Positions 1-9,679 of a stretch of DNA of 64,000 nt are shown here, in pieces. This DNA comes from Selaginella tamariscina (Eukaryota > Streptophyta > Lycopodiopsida > Selaginellales > Selaginellaceae), in assembly GCA_003024785.1 (NCBI GenBank), contig PUQB01000481.1, positions 124,001 to 188,000 of the forward strand, written 5' to 3'. The position numbers were made by a program, and so were the translations under genes. Every line of letters starts with the position of its first letter. Within the stretch, counting starts at the first letter, position 1. The notes under the pieces are model-generated. The model was not told the origin of the DNA and did not search any database. It saw nothing but the letters and a program-made list of their open reading frames with translations.

Positions 1-44
1 TTTGGTAACAGAAGGTGTCTATTATTTTCTATAATTGTTCTATT

Positions 45-98
45 ATTCGATGGTAAATGGTGTATGTTTTTACGTATCTCCTCCATTTACCATCGAAT
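45..98. repeat. Perfect 16-bp inverted repeat (hairpin)
   Basis: Arms 45-60 (ATTCGATGGTAAATGG) and 83-98 are exact reverse complements around a 22-nt loop. Copies sit at 30,353-30,406 and 35,859-35,912, always on the far side of the minus-strand dynein exon. Arms and loop are nearly unchanged among copies. Function unknown. Confidence 0.8.
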
Positions 99-184
99 GG
101 TGTGTATACACACACACACATACAACATCATGCTATTATGTATACATACAGATATACATGTATGTATATGTATATGTTTCATAC

Positions 185-371
185 CTGACAAGCTTTTTAC
201 CGAATCCTCGACGGTTTCAGTTTTTCCTGTACCGGCAGGGCCTAGTGGATTACCACCACGAGCTATATAACATCTATCCGTCAATGCCTGGTACTCGTAA
301 CCATATACATGTATAGCAACATGTACAGGCACTCTTCTTGATGCAAAACTTGTCTGTCCATATGTAATGTA
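185..371 (-). pseudogene. Dynein heavy chain AAA1 exon with intact Walker A (copy D1)
   Basis: The minus-strand translation reads YGYEYQ, then LTDRCYIARGGNPLG, then GPAGTGKTETVEDSVKSL. This is the start of the first AAA+ module of a dynein heavy chain; the usual family text is YGYEYLG..PLTDRCY..L..GPAGTGKTET.KDL. GPAGTGKT is the Walker A loop that binds ATP in the main motor site. The exon is open and bounded by a CAG acceptor (372-374) and a GT-ATGA donor (181-184). The stretch between YGYEYQ and LTDRCY is shorter than in normal dyneins, which usually have about ten residues there, and the downstream motor exons are absent from this copy. U2 snRNA lies about 420 bp away in the opposite orientation, as in copies D7 and D8. 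Known: dynein heavy chains drive ciliary beating. Inferred: a fragment in a repeat, not a working gene. Confidence 0.8.
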
Positions 372-718
372 CTGATAATACATATGCTATGTGTGCATGT
401 GTACCTTTCTGCGGAACTGTATATATATTGAGAATGCTATATCATATTATCTTATAGAAAAGGAGATGTCTCATTAGAAGTATGTATAGTCATGTGTGTG
501 TGTAAATTGTTCGCAGATATGGTATACCCGGTTTCACTTTTCATATAGAAGAACGAATTTACAGAGCTATGTAAATCATTCACGTTTGTCTATATATCAA
601 CATTGTGCGTGTGAGAGAGAGAGCTTGAAGTTGAAACATACTCAAGAAATTGTTTTAATTAGCATATGCCATTGCTGAGAGAATATTTTCGATGAGGCTG
701 CCACGTGTCGGGGCGAAT

Positions 719-768
719 TATCCCACATGCAAGAGCTCAGCACATAGGGGGTGCAGGGGGTATATAAG
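719..768 (+). promoter_or_regulatory. Plant snRNA promoter: USE plus TATA
   Basis: TATCCCACATG (719-729) matches the plant upstream sequence element RTCCCACATCG. TATATAAG follows at 761-768, 32 bp before the U2 start at 793. The USE-TATA spacing of about four helical turns is the layout of RNA polymerase II snRNA genes in plants, not the shorter spacing of polymerase III U6 genes. The same pair precedes every U2 copy here. Confidence 0.88.
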
Positions 769-792
769 GGCAGGAGCGGGCAGGACAAAGTC

Positions 793-984
793 ATACCTTT
801 CTCGGCCTTTTGGCTAAGATCAAGTGTAGTATCTGTTCTTATCAGTTTAATAGCTGATATGGGGGCACGTCTCCCAACGCTATTAACCTAATTTTTTGTG
901 GGAGGTGGTCCATCCGGTAGCTTGTTACCCGGGCTGCCACGTGTCGCCTTGGCCTTACACTACCGCCTTGGCCTGGCACAACCC
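793..984 (+). ncRNA. U2: U2 snRNA copy A (apparently complete)
   Basis: The first 70 nt match plant U2, including ATACCTTTCTCGGCC at the 5' end, the branch-point recognition element GTGTAGTATC and the CTTATCAGTTTAATA stem I/II region. A GGGGGCACGTCTCCC hairpin follows, then an AATTTTTTGTG Sm site and 3' stem-loops ending near 984. Length of about 191 nt fits plant U2 (about 196). A motif AGTTAAA at 995-1001 matches the plant snRNA 3'-end box CA-N-AGTNNAA; other copies carry AATTAAA instead. U2 pairs with the intron branch point in the spliceosome. With copy F this is the best candidate for a functional gene. A 14-bp GCTGCCACGTGTCG occurs both upstream and inside the 3' part. Confidence 0.92.
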
Positions 985-1014
985 AACCCCCCAAAGTTAA
1001 ACCCTAAAATAAGA

Positions 1015-1618
1015 TTGTTTTAAATTCGTTTATATTTTTATATTTGTAATTGATTATTTTAATTTTTATTATGTTGCAAATAATTTCGATTTAAACTAAA
1101 TACACTAATTTTGATTTCACTGTTCGAAACAAGTAAGTACTAGTAACTTCTGGAATTTATTGTACTCTCTTTGTACATATGTACTTCTGGAATACACCTT
1201 GTATTGTATATACACACACACACATTGTTCGCAGTCTGTGTGTGCGTGCGTGTGTGAATACATATATCTATGTCATACATACATACACACACCGACACGG
1301 ACATATATATTGGCAAATGAAGCTCAAACTTAAAAAATTAAACCATTAATAGAAAGCTTGAAGCATACTCAACAAATTGTTCCGGGCATCTACTGGGAAT
1401 CAGTCGATCCATCTAAACATTGACGACCGTTGATTTCTTACAGATGGAATTGTAACGTAAACGTTCAAAGAATTCTTTTAAAATACCCTCTCTGGGCAAT
1501 GCAGAGTGATTATACTACAGAGCTTAATAAATAAAAGCTTGACAATTTGGGAAGGGTAACTGTATGTATGTATACGTGCGAACGTGTATGAGATTCATGG
1601 TAATTGTTTTAATTTTCT

Positions 1619-1650
<32 letters not shown>

Positions 1651-1890
1651 ATATTATATATATATATTACACGACATACCTTGAGTGCGAAAGCTATTAA
1701 ACCGCTTTTTCATTGTAAATATAATGAATTTTAATTATACAGACGGTATATGAAATATCTTACAAGCAGAAGCGCAGATATGACCGTATCTATAAATATT
1801 ACTTCTTATTTAGACATCTTGTATAATTTTATGTGTCTGTCTGTCTGTTTCTTTCACGGACGTATATAACCTAAGCATATTGGTACTGAT
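1015..1890. other. Repeat-module flank between U2 and tRNA-Gln
   Basis: There is no gene here. It begins with the telobox-like AAACCCTAA just after U2, then AT-rich sequence, a TATG/TG microsatellite (1,205-1,310), the motif GGGCATCTACTGGGAATCAG (1,384), and a (TA)n tract at 1,620-1,672. The immediate tRNA 5' flank (ACGGACGTATATAACC..AAGCATATTGG) is conserved in all copies. The same stretch recurs at 31.36-32.35k and 36.8-37.6k. Confidence 0.7.
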
Positions 1891-1962
1891 GGTCTTATGG
1901 TCTAGTGGTAAGGACACTGGACTCTGAATTCAGTAGCCCGAGTTCAAATCTCAGTATGACCT
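1891..1962 (+). tRNA. tRNA-Gln(CTG) copy 1
   Basis: A 72-nt cloverleaf without intron. The A box is TGGTCTAGTGG, the anticodon loop CTCTGAA has CTG at tRNA positions 34-36 (1,924-1,926), and the B box is AGTTCAAATCT. The 3' half of the T stem reads CTCAG against CCGAG (one mismatch), and the anticodon stem has a G-T wobble (GAATTCAG instead of GAATCCAG). The acceptor stem has a T-T mismatch (TATGACC). Folding is plausible but slightly decayed. Confidence 0.8.
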
Positions 1963-2169
1963 TTGTGTTTTATTTCCCTTAGGTTAGTTCCTGAAATATG
2001 TACGTACGAGTGGGTAACGTATATAGATATACACACACATGTGTGTGTGTATGTATATTCATTTTCTTCATGTACGTTGTATATTGGTAGTATATACACT
2101 TGTACAGGCACATGCTTAAAAAGCTTCATATACACAGGTAGTAATATTCCAGACATCTACTGGAAATCA

Positions 2170-3405
2170 GCTTGTTGCTTGGGTCAAGCGTTGCCTACGG
2201 GGCATGTGCTGAAAGGTCAAAGGACTGAAGACCCTGAGTGACATGTTGCTGGCACTTGCGTATGTGTATGTGGATGGTTGTATTCCTGGCAATGTTAGTT
2301 GTTCCTTGTGGCACTTGTGGTGAATGGGCAAAGCTGTGTGGTAAATTCGTATGCACTTGATTGGCTCCTGCTTGGGTTAGGCACCGCCTACGGGCCTGTG
2401 CTGAATGGTTAGAGACTGAAGACCCCGAATACGTGTTGCTGGTAAAGTGTGTAAATTTCTCTGTTATGTGCATATACCTATATCTGTTTTTAACTTTTAA
2501 GTCCATGTGCAACAAGCAATTGCAATTAAGTTAAGACACATGCGCACGTGTGCTTGTGTGAGAGAGAGAACACATCCCTAAGTATGTCAATGTTTTATGT
2601 GGCTACATATATATATGGGTGTTTAGAGGGAGTTATACACTTTGTTGCTTCAGGCATTTGCATTTCGCACTTCATTGCCTTTTGCTAGTTGCAGTAGTGG
2701 TATCTTTTTGAATTGGCTTTCTGGGATTTAAGCTACTAATGGAAGTGCAGCCCCATGTTTGAGGTGGTAAGGAGCCACCATTTATGGCTTGTTGGCATGT
2801 GCGTTGAGCCTAGCACACCCCGAGCGCGAGGCTCCCATGTTTGGAAATGAGTATGATTATTCTGGTACGGTGTTATTCCTTTTTGATGGGCATTTGTTAT
2901 ACAGTTTGCAAGGGATTCCTCTAAGGTTTAATGGGTATCTTTTAAGAAGGGCAATTGCAACGATGGTCCTTGTTTACGAAGAGGTTTGGTGTGTTTGTAA
3001 TAAGTGGTCATTCTGATGCGTATTGGGCATATTTTGGGGCATTTTGGATTTCTAATCTTAAGTGAATGTGTATGTAATATGCTATAGTGGTTGTCATGGA
3101 GCTACTTTGGGCATCTGTTGTAGATTGGTTTGGCCTCGTTTGTTTGTGTTTGTTTTTTGCTTTGGTGTGTGCTTGTGAGCTGTAGTTTGGAGATTGAACC
3201 TCAAGACAGTATCCAGATGAGAGACTAGACCCGTAAAAGTCTGAATCGATCACCTTCTTATTCAGACACTCACGATGCTTGGGTTTAGGGGATGGGAATA
3301 AGAGTAGGTTTATTAAAATCCCTTACGGGATAGAAATAAGAGTAGATTTATATAAATCCCTTGACACTTATATTTAGCCCCGTGAATAAACTTCTAAACT
3401 TCCCT
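2170..3405. other. Extra 1.2-kb segment present only in this module
   Basis: This segment is absent from the equivalent place at 32.4k and 37.7k. It is bordered by a 16-nt direct repeat CATCTACTGGAAATCA at 2,154-2,169 and 3,406-3,421, which may be a target-site duplication, although a near-identical motif is also part of the dispersed module. Inside, a unit of about 75 bp (TTGCTTGGGT.., GGACTGAAGACCC.., GTGTTGCTGG) occurs twice, near 2,173-2,255 and 2,370-2,445. An open stretch at 2,789-3,016 (+) encodes 75 residues with no recognised motif. No convincing gene. Confidence 0.5.
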
Positions 3406-3550
3406 CATCTACTGGAAATCAAATGGTTTGTAACATGTTTAAATAAGAGGTAACATGTTACAGACCATCTTTATGTGTGTGTCTGTTTCTTTCATATATA
3501 TGGCTGATGCAGCATACGGACGTATATAACCTAAGCATATTGGTACTGAT

Positions 3551-3622
3551 GGTCTTAATGGTCTAGTGGTAGAACACTGGACTCTGAATCCAGCAGCTCG
3601 AGTTCAAATCTCGGTATGACCT
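3551..3622 (+). tRNA. tRNA-Gln(CTG) copy 2, degenerate
   Basis: The anticodon loop CTCTGAA and the T arm are intact (CCAGCAG then CTCGAGTTCAAATCTCGG), but there is an extra A after the acceptor stem (CTTAATGG) and the D arm is altered (GGTAGAACAC). It lies just after the inserted 1.2-kb segment, so this module has two tRNA copies 1.66 kb apart. Probably a tRNA pseudogene. Confidence 0.7.
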
Positions 3623-4277
3623 TTGTGTTTTATTTCCCTTAGGTTAGTTCGTACGTACGAGTGAGTAACGTATATAGATACACACACATGTGTGTGTATG
3701 TATCTTCATTTCTTCATGTACGTTATATATTGGTAGTATATACACTTGTATAGGCACATGCTTAAATAAACTTCATATACACAGGTAGTATATGTCGTTT
3801 TATATGGGTGCAAACACTATGTAATTTATATCTAACAATGCAATATACATCATCTATACTCAATTTTTAGATGTGTGTGTGTGTGTGTCTGTGTGTTTTA
3901 TAAACATATACTAATTTCAGGACAAAACGGATAGAACGTTGTGACTCCATAGCTACTTAATATGAATTTGATAAGGTCTCTCTTGCATTTAAATATTAAC
4001 ATAGACAAGGACATGTCGCATCATGGAATACGTGGAGAATGAGGAGAGCTCAGTGTCTATAAATTCATAGTATATGTTTATATAATCGTATAATGTTTAT
4101 ATATACGGTACTTTCTTCTGCCCCATATTGAACCTCCAAAAGCCCTTTAACAACAGTTTGTACATTAATTTTTAATTCTCGTATATAATTTAAGTTTGTC
4201 AGTCGTCTATTTTTCCATCGTCACCTGATACACACGCACTTTGTTTGCAGTTTGTGCGTGTGTGCGTGCGTAGGTGG

Positions 4278-4326
<49 letters not shown>

Positions 4327-4860
4327 TGCATGTGTATTATATACTCGGTGTCCGTGAATGCGTGTATTCATTGTGTGTGTTATATATGTTTGTGTATCTA
4401 CATGTCTTTGTGTGCTTTGTGTTTGTATGCTGTGAGATAAATAACTAATTAAATTTAGTAATTTTTCACTATAGTAATTAATTAATTAATAAACAAATGA
4501 GGTTTACCTTTGTCAGGTCCTGCATGTTGAATGCAACCCCTATGCGTGTATTGCAATAAAAAATATATAAAATATATTTGTGTGTGTGGGTGTCCATATA
4601 TAACGTATTTGGTAACTCAATATGGTGTTGATTAAATAAGTGAACAAGCTGTTGTAGTTATTTAATAAATCTATTAAACACTAAAATGTTTTTCTTTCCA
4701 ACCCTAGAATTAATTAAAAAGTTTCATATAATATTTTAGGGCTGGCGACCTTTATATTACGTGGCCCTTGGCGACCTTTATATTACGTGGCAAAAAGCCA
4801 AAAGCAACACGTGGCAGACCGGGTCCCACAAAATAAGTTAATACAATGTTTATAACTTAC
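3623..4860. other. Module X and microsatellites, no gene
   Basis: Contains module X (about 3,937-4,165), which includes GATAAGGTCTCTCTTGCAT and CCCCATATTGAACCTCC. Module X recurs at 16,095-16,310 (inverted), 32,960-33,240 and 37,920-38,200. A pure (TA)n tract follows at 4,279-4,321. At 4,740-4,840 a minus-strand remnant of the U2 3' end (CAACACGTGGCAG..GGGTCCCAC) is preceded by two tandem copies of GGCGACCTTTATATTACGTGG. No open reading frame looks coding. Confidence 0.6.
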
Positions 4861-5549
4861 TAACACACTGTGTTTAGAAAAATTGATGTAAATTAAGCAT
4901 TAAAATTAATAAATTAAAGTTTAATTTTTATAAATTACATTAAAGAATAACATAGAAGATTTTTTTCTATATACGATATATGTACAAGTTAGTGTATTCT
5001 TTAATAATGTTCTTTTGTATAAAAATATATAGAAGCTTAAGTACTAATGATTATTTTTGTTATTATGTTTTAAAATAAGCTAAAAGATAAAATTTTAAAA
5101 ATAGTGATAAATAAAAATAATAAAATTTAAGATTTAATTTTAAAAAATATGAAACTCTGATACTAAAACATAGAAATTTAACTCTATATTTTACACTTCA
5201 ATTACAAATTCAAACATATTATTGAAAACAAACTTTTATATACAATAACAGACTAAGAGTCTGGTATTATTATTCAAACTGTAACCAGTTGAGTTATTTC
5301 ATATAGAGGATCCATTCCTGTTAAAGTAAAAACAAATATTAATCTTCTATTTTAACAAAAAAAAAAAAAGGGAATACAATCTTAATTTAATACAATCTTG
5401 ATATTAAAAATATTTGTGTATGTTATAAAGAATATAGCCTACAGATCTTTCTATTTACTGCAGTTTTGGAGTGTGTTGTTATTGTCTGTATACATGTATG
5501 TATATGAGAGTAAAAAACGCGCGCGTGTATACACTTAATATTACTTAAC
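4861..5549. other. Inverted 3' flank of the Cys-rich peptide gene
   Basis: AT-rich sequence that reads, on the minus strand, like the region after the Cys-rich gene at 28.5-29.1k. Shared pieces are TTCTTTAATAATGTTC, AACTCAACTGGTTACAG, the ACGCGCGCGTGTATACAC tract and TTAATATTACTTA. It belongs with the remnant at 5,550-5,620. No gene of its own. Confidence 0.6.
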
Positions 5550-5620
5550 TTATTTTAAGCATTTCCATTCCAGAGCCAATCCTTGTTACAGCGTGGAGCA
5601 CAGGATTTACCAAATTTACT
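5550..5620 (-). pseudogene. 3' fragment of Cys-rich secreted peptide gene
   Basis: The minus strand reads KFGKSCAPRCNKDWLWNGNA then stop, the C-terminal third of the small peptide family seen intact at 17,118-17,279. The 5' two-thirds, with signal peptide and first cysteines, are replaced by AT-rich DNA, and the terminal KKC is lost by a small deletion. A similar truncation occurs at 39,536-39,580. Confidence 0.65.
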
Positions 5621-6660
5621 TAAATTTATTTTTAAATTAGACAATAGAAATAGAATTATTTATAGTCGTTGATAAACTCACTTAAAAATATTATAATTGT
5701 TTTGATAATATATATTGAATATATTCATATACACAAGTTAGTTTATTCTTTAATAATGTTCTTTTATTTAATTATACTAGCAGTCTATTTGTGAGACTTA
5801 ATACTGTTAAAGTCTTAAAGTAATATACTTTAAATTGGAGATTAAATTATTTATAACAGTATGAATAACCTTAAACCTTAAATCTAATTTAAATTAAATT
5901 ATTTAAAGCCATTGATAATTGATAAGAAAATCAAATTATTTACACTTCATGATAGGCTCACTTCTCACTCACACTCACTTAGTAATTGTATAATTGTTTT
6001 GAAAGGAGGCATAAGTTATAATTCCAACCCAGATAATGTTTTCGTTACAAAATGGTGACTTAGTAAATGCCCTGAATGGGCATATGCTAATTGAACAATT
6101 TATTAAGTATGCTTCAACTTTAAATACATATTCTCTCTCTCACACACACGCGTACACACAATATCAATATATAAAGATTTACAAAGCTCTGTAAATTCGT
6201 TCCTCTAAATGAAAAGTGAAACGGATCCATATTAATGTGTATACCATGTTATAATGTATGTGTGTGTGTGTGTGGTGTGTGACAATGGAAAAAATAAATG
6301 ACTGACAAATTTAGATTATATATGAGAATTAAATATTAAACCCTAAACCCAGTGTTGTGTGTGTACCATGTTGTAATTTATCGTGTGACAATGGAAAAAA
6401 TAAATGACTTTTATATAGGCTATAAAATATTTAATTTGAAATTTAAAAATTAATTTGACAATTTATAATTATGAAATATATATACATATTTAACAACATA
6501 GTCAGCAACAAATATAATCTACTAATAATCTGAGACAGTCTTTAAATAACAAATTTCTTCTTTATTGAAGATGGAAATGAACATGCTAAATTAATAAATT
6601 ATTACCTATATATTCAATAAAAGATTAGTTTTTATAATAAATAAATCAAAATTATTTAAT
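5621..6660. other. AT-rich spacer, no gene seen
   Basis: Very AT-rich DNA, repeated at 39.6-40.6k. It includes a decayed copy of the sequence that normally lies upstream of U2 (AATTTATTAAGTATGCTTCAA, then a CT/CA tract near 6,130), and a tandem GTGTACCATGTTATAATGTAT near 6,240 and 6,360. TAAACCCTAAACCC at about 6,337-6,350 is a short telomere-like motif, too short to be a telomere. Confidence 0.6.
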
Positions 6661-6689
6661 TTCTTCAATTTAGGGTTAGTTTGGGGATT

Positions 6690-6921
6690 GGGTTGTGCCA
6701 GGCCAAGGCGGTAGTGTAAAGCCAAGGCAACACGTGGCAGCCCGGATAGCAAGCTACCTCCCACAAAAAATTAGGTTAATAGCAGCCCGGATAGCAAGCT
6801 ACCGGATGGACCACCTCCCACAAAAAATTAGGTTAATAGCATTGGGAACGTCCTCATATCAGCTATTAAACTGATAAGAACAATACTACACTCGATCTTA
6901 GCCTAAAGGCCGAAAAGGTAT
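6690..6921 (-). pseudogene. U2: U2 snRNA copy B with internal duplication
   Basis: The minus-strand U2 starts at 6,921. The branch-point flank is short by one base (GTAGTATTGTTC instead of GTAGTATCTGTTC). The segment from the Sm site to the CCCGG stem is duplicated in tandem: CAAAAAATTAGGTTAATAGC and the following GCAGCCCGGATAGCAAGC both occur twice between 6,737 and 6,840. The 5' stem also reads GCCTAAAGGC, breaking pairing. The promoter (TATA 6,947-6,954, USE 6,984-6,995) is intact. Probably not functional as U2. Confidence 0.85.
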
Positions 6922-6946
6922 GAGTCTTCCCTGTCCGCTCCTGCCC

Positions 6947-6995
6947 TTATATACCCCCTGCACCCCCTATGTGCTGAGCTCTTGCATGTGGGATA
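6947..6995 (-). promoter_or_regulatory. snRNA promoter of U2 copy B
   Basis: On the minus strand TTATCCCACATG (USE) and TATATAAG are spaced as in copy A, about 30 bp upstream of the U2 start. The same arrangement precedes copies C, D, G and H. Confidence 0.8.
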
Positions 6996-7623
6996 ATTCG
7001 CCCCGACACGTGGCAGCTTCTCAGATCCGAATCGAGAATATTCTCTCAGCAATGGCATATGCTAATTAAAACAATTTCTTGAGTATGTTTCAACTTCAAG
7101 CTCTCTCTCTCATTCACACACACACACACAATATCGATTTATAGACAAGCGTGAATGATTTACAAAGCTCTGTAAATTCGTTCTTCTATATGAAAAGTGA
7201 AACCGGGTATACCATATCTGCGAACAATTTACACACACACACACACACGACTATACATACTTCTAATGAAACTATTCATTGTCTATAAGATAATACGATA
7301 TAGCATTCTCACTATATATATACGGTTCCGCAGAAAGGACATATAGTGTGAACACACGCACACATAGCATATGTATTATCAGTACATTATATATGGATAG
7401 ACTAGTTTTGCATCAAGAAGAGTGCCTGTACATGTATTTGCTTTGCTATACATGTATATTATGTAGCATGGCATTTCAAACATAATTTCGTCATATGTAT
7501 GAGCAGGTATATGTTCATATAATATTATACAAATATGATCTGATATTTCTACATATGCACATAAATATGAATGTTATATTAACATATATACATGCATATA
7601 TACAAAATGATTCTAATTTACAG

Positions 7624-7787
7624 GTACTATCCGTACATACGTACGGTTACGAGTACCAGGGGAACAATGGGCAACCCCATTGACGGATAGATGTTATATA
7701 GCTCTTGGTGCAACTTTATTACTGCTAAGTATGAAATATATACATAAGCAAACATGTATATCTGTATGTATATATATAGCATGATGT

Positions 7788-7821
<34 letters not shown>

Positions 7822-8638
7822 TTAAATTATTATGCTGTATGAGCATGTCTATAGTCACGCGCGCGCGCGCGCGCGCGCACACACACACACACATTGTTGT
7901 TGTTGTTTTACAGATGTGATTGTGTTCAATTGCTTGGATGGTATAAGATGACAGGAAAGGGCTTGCACAAACAGGTACATGGACCTGTCTTGATGAGTTC
8001 AATCCCTCTGTGGTTGCTACACAGGTAAAATTGTGTCTATGCATGTGTGTGTGTGCATACACATGCATAGATATCACATATCTATAGGTATATACTTCAG
8101 TATCTGTATATTCTGTGTATGCATATGTATATATATCATACACTAGAAATACATGACCATACATAAATTGACACGCATATACATGCACATGCACATGCAT
8201 GTGAAATATAGACACCCATACATATATAATGTGCTTAGAAAAGCATACGTACCTATACTTCTTATTTATATATGATTCTTGCAAGCGTTGATGTATATTG
8301 TGTGTGTGTGTATGTGTGTGTGTGTTTTCATACTTTAAGTTTCTAGTGTATACATCTTTATGTAATATGCGTGTTTCTTTGTAGATACGTATACATGAAT
8401 ATTTACCTCTCTACACATTTATATATACGTATACACATGCTACAAACTCACGTGTTTAATTAAAACACGTGCACACACACAAACGCACATATAACGCAGC
8501 AGCACGCACTAACGAGGATGCATTGCCTAAAGCAGGAATATTGGTGACAATAAACCCAGGATACGATGGCCGTAGTGAACAAGAGCTTCTTCTAAAGGGC
8601 TTCAAGTTGTTAATGCATTTGTTCTCGAGATTATCCAG
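7624..8638 (+). pseudogene. Dynein heavy chain AAA1, three exons (copy D2)
   Basis: Exon 7,624-7,728 encodes YGYEYQGNNGQP and, after a frame change, LTDRCYIALGAT. Exon 7,914-8,024 encodes DVIVFNCLDGI and, after another frame change, GKGLAQTGTWTCLDEFNPSV; compare the dynein motifs VVFNCSDGLDY, GLAQSGAW and FDEFNR (Walker B region). Exon about 8,500-8,638 encodes AGILVTINPGYDGRSEQELL, the dynein ITMNPGYAGR sensor region. Introns have GT..AG ends. The Walker A exon (GPAGTGKT) found in the minus copies is missing between exons one and two. The first acceptor follows a tract conserved in copies D3, D4, D9, D10 and D11. The order is right for a motor domain, but the frameshifts and lost P-loop argue for a pseudogene. 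Confidence 0.78.
7789..7892. repeat. (TA)n then (GC)n(AC)n microsatellites in a dynein intron
   Basis: Pure TA at 7,789-7,818; alternating CG/GC at about 7,857-7,878 running into AC repeats to 7,892, then TTG repeats up to the splice acceptor at 7,911-7,913. Alternating purine-pyrimidine of this kind can adopt Z-DNA. The paralogous intron at 41.68k keeps only the AC part. Confidence 0.85.
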
Positions 8639-9260
8639 GTATAAAATATAATATATCTGTAGCACTATATGTATATAGGAGAGTGCATGCATACGCATGT
8701 GTTATTGTAAACCTACATGTGCATGCATATATGTAGACATGTTTGTACATATCTGTTTGTGTACAACGTGTGCATCGGATGTATGTATATACATGAATGC
8801 ACATATTTATGTGTATATATGTCCTCACATCTATATGTATCCCTAAACGTATGTGTTTGTATATAATTAATAAGTACTGTAAGCTACATTATAATCACGT
8901 CACACACACGCGCAGAGAGAGAGAGTTTTTGAGTATGTATGTGTGCACTTATACAAATTAGATATGCATATACAGAAACCGTTGTTATATGCATCTCTTA
9001 AATGACTCGTGTAGTCCATGCGTAGGCATGTACATGGGTACTTATACAAACCAGTATGCTTATATAGGCACGTTATAAACCCTCGTTATATGTATAAATA
9101 AACCTGAATCATAAAACATACACATACAGTTGTATATATACGTACTTATCCGAACACTTCAATAAATTTGCATATTTAGACATGTTACAGACAGACCATC
9201 TTGTATGTATACACTTGTATATTCGTCTTTTTATGTGTCTGTCTGTCTCTCTCTCAAATA

Positions 9261-9267
<7 letters not shown>

Positions 9268-9312
<45 letters not shown>

Positions 9313-9370
9313 TGCTCATATGTATGAACAGGTCATATTCATAACACACACACACCATATAGTAAGTCAT

Positions 9371-9420
<50 letters not shown>

Positions 9421-9422
9421 TG
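9268..9422. repeat. Compound (TA)n(TG)n and (GT)n(GA)n microsatellites
   Basis: TA/TG tract at 9,268-9,312 and GT/GA tract at 9,371-9,422, mirrored at 42,990-43,045 and 43,110-43,165 in the paralogous block. They flank the short unit GCTCATATGTATGAACAGGT. Open frames over these tracts are artefacts. Confidence 0.9.
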
Positions 9423-9679
9423 AGTGATGCAGCATACACACATGTAATTTAAACATGTTGGTGCAACGTATGTATATAGAATGCAATTCAATATTCGATT
9501 AATATATGGATTAAGTTAGAATATCTAATAATATAATTCGAACATCAAATTAGAATACACACACATACACATTATAGGCAACAAAATGCAAGTAGGCAAA
9601 TATTTATACAAATATGATCAGAAACATGAATGTTAAATTAACATATATAATACATACATATATACACGCTAATTTGCAG

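Noticed and set aside
2789..3016. 75-residue open frame in the 1.2-kb insert as a gene
   Set aside because: No motif, no splice context, no paralogue.
4740..4840. Additional U2 genes at 4.74k, 16.74k, 29.2k, 33.75k and 38.6k
   Set aside because: Only U2 3'-end relics (GCCACGTGTTG and GGGACCC-type text) without the 5' half or branch-point element.
6337..6350. Interstitial telomere
   Set aside because: Only about two TAAACCC units; similar AAACCCTAA words follow U2 copies and are better seen as teloboxes.
7694..8284. 196-residue minus-strand open frame
   Set aside because: It runs antisense to dynein exons and through TA, GC and CA repeats; the YIYIY and HTHTH text is microsatellite translation.
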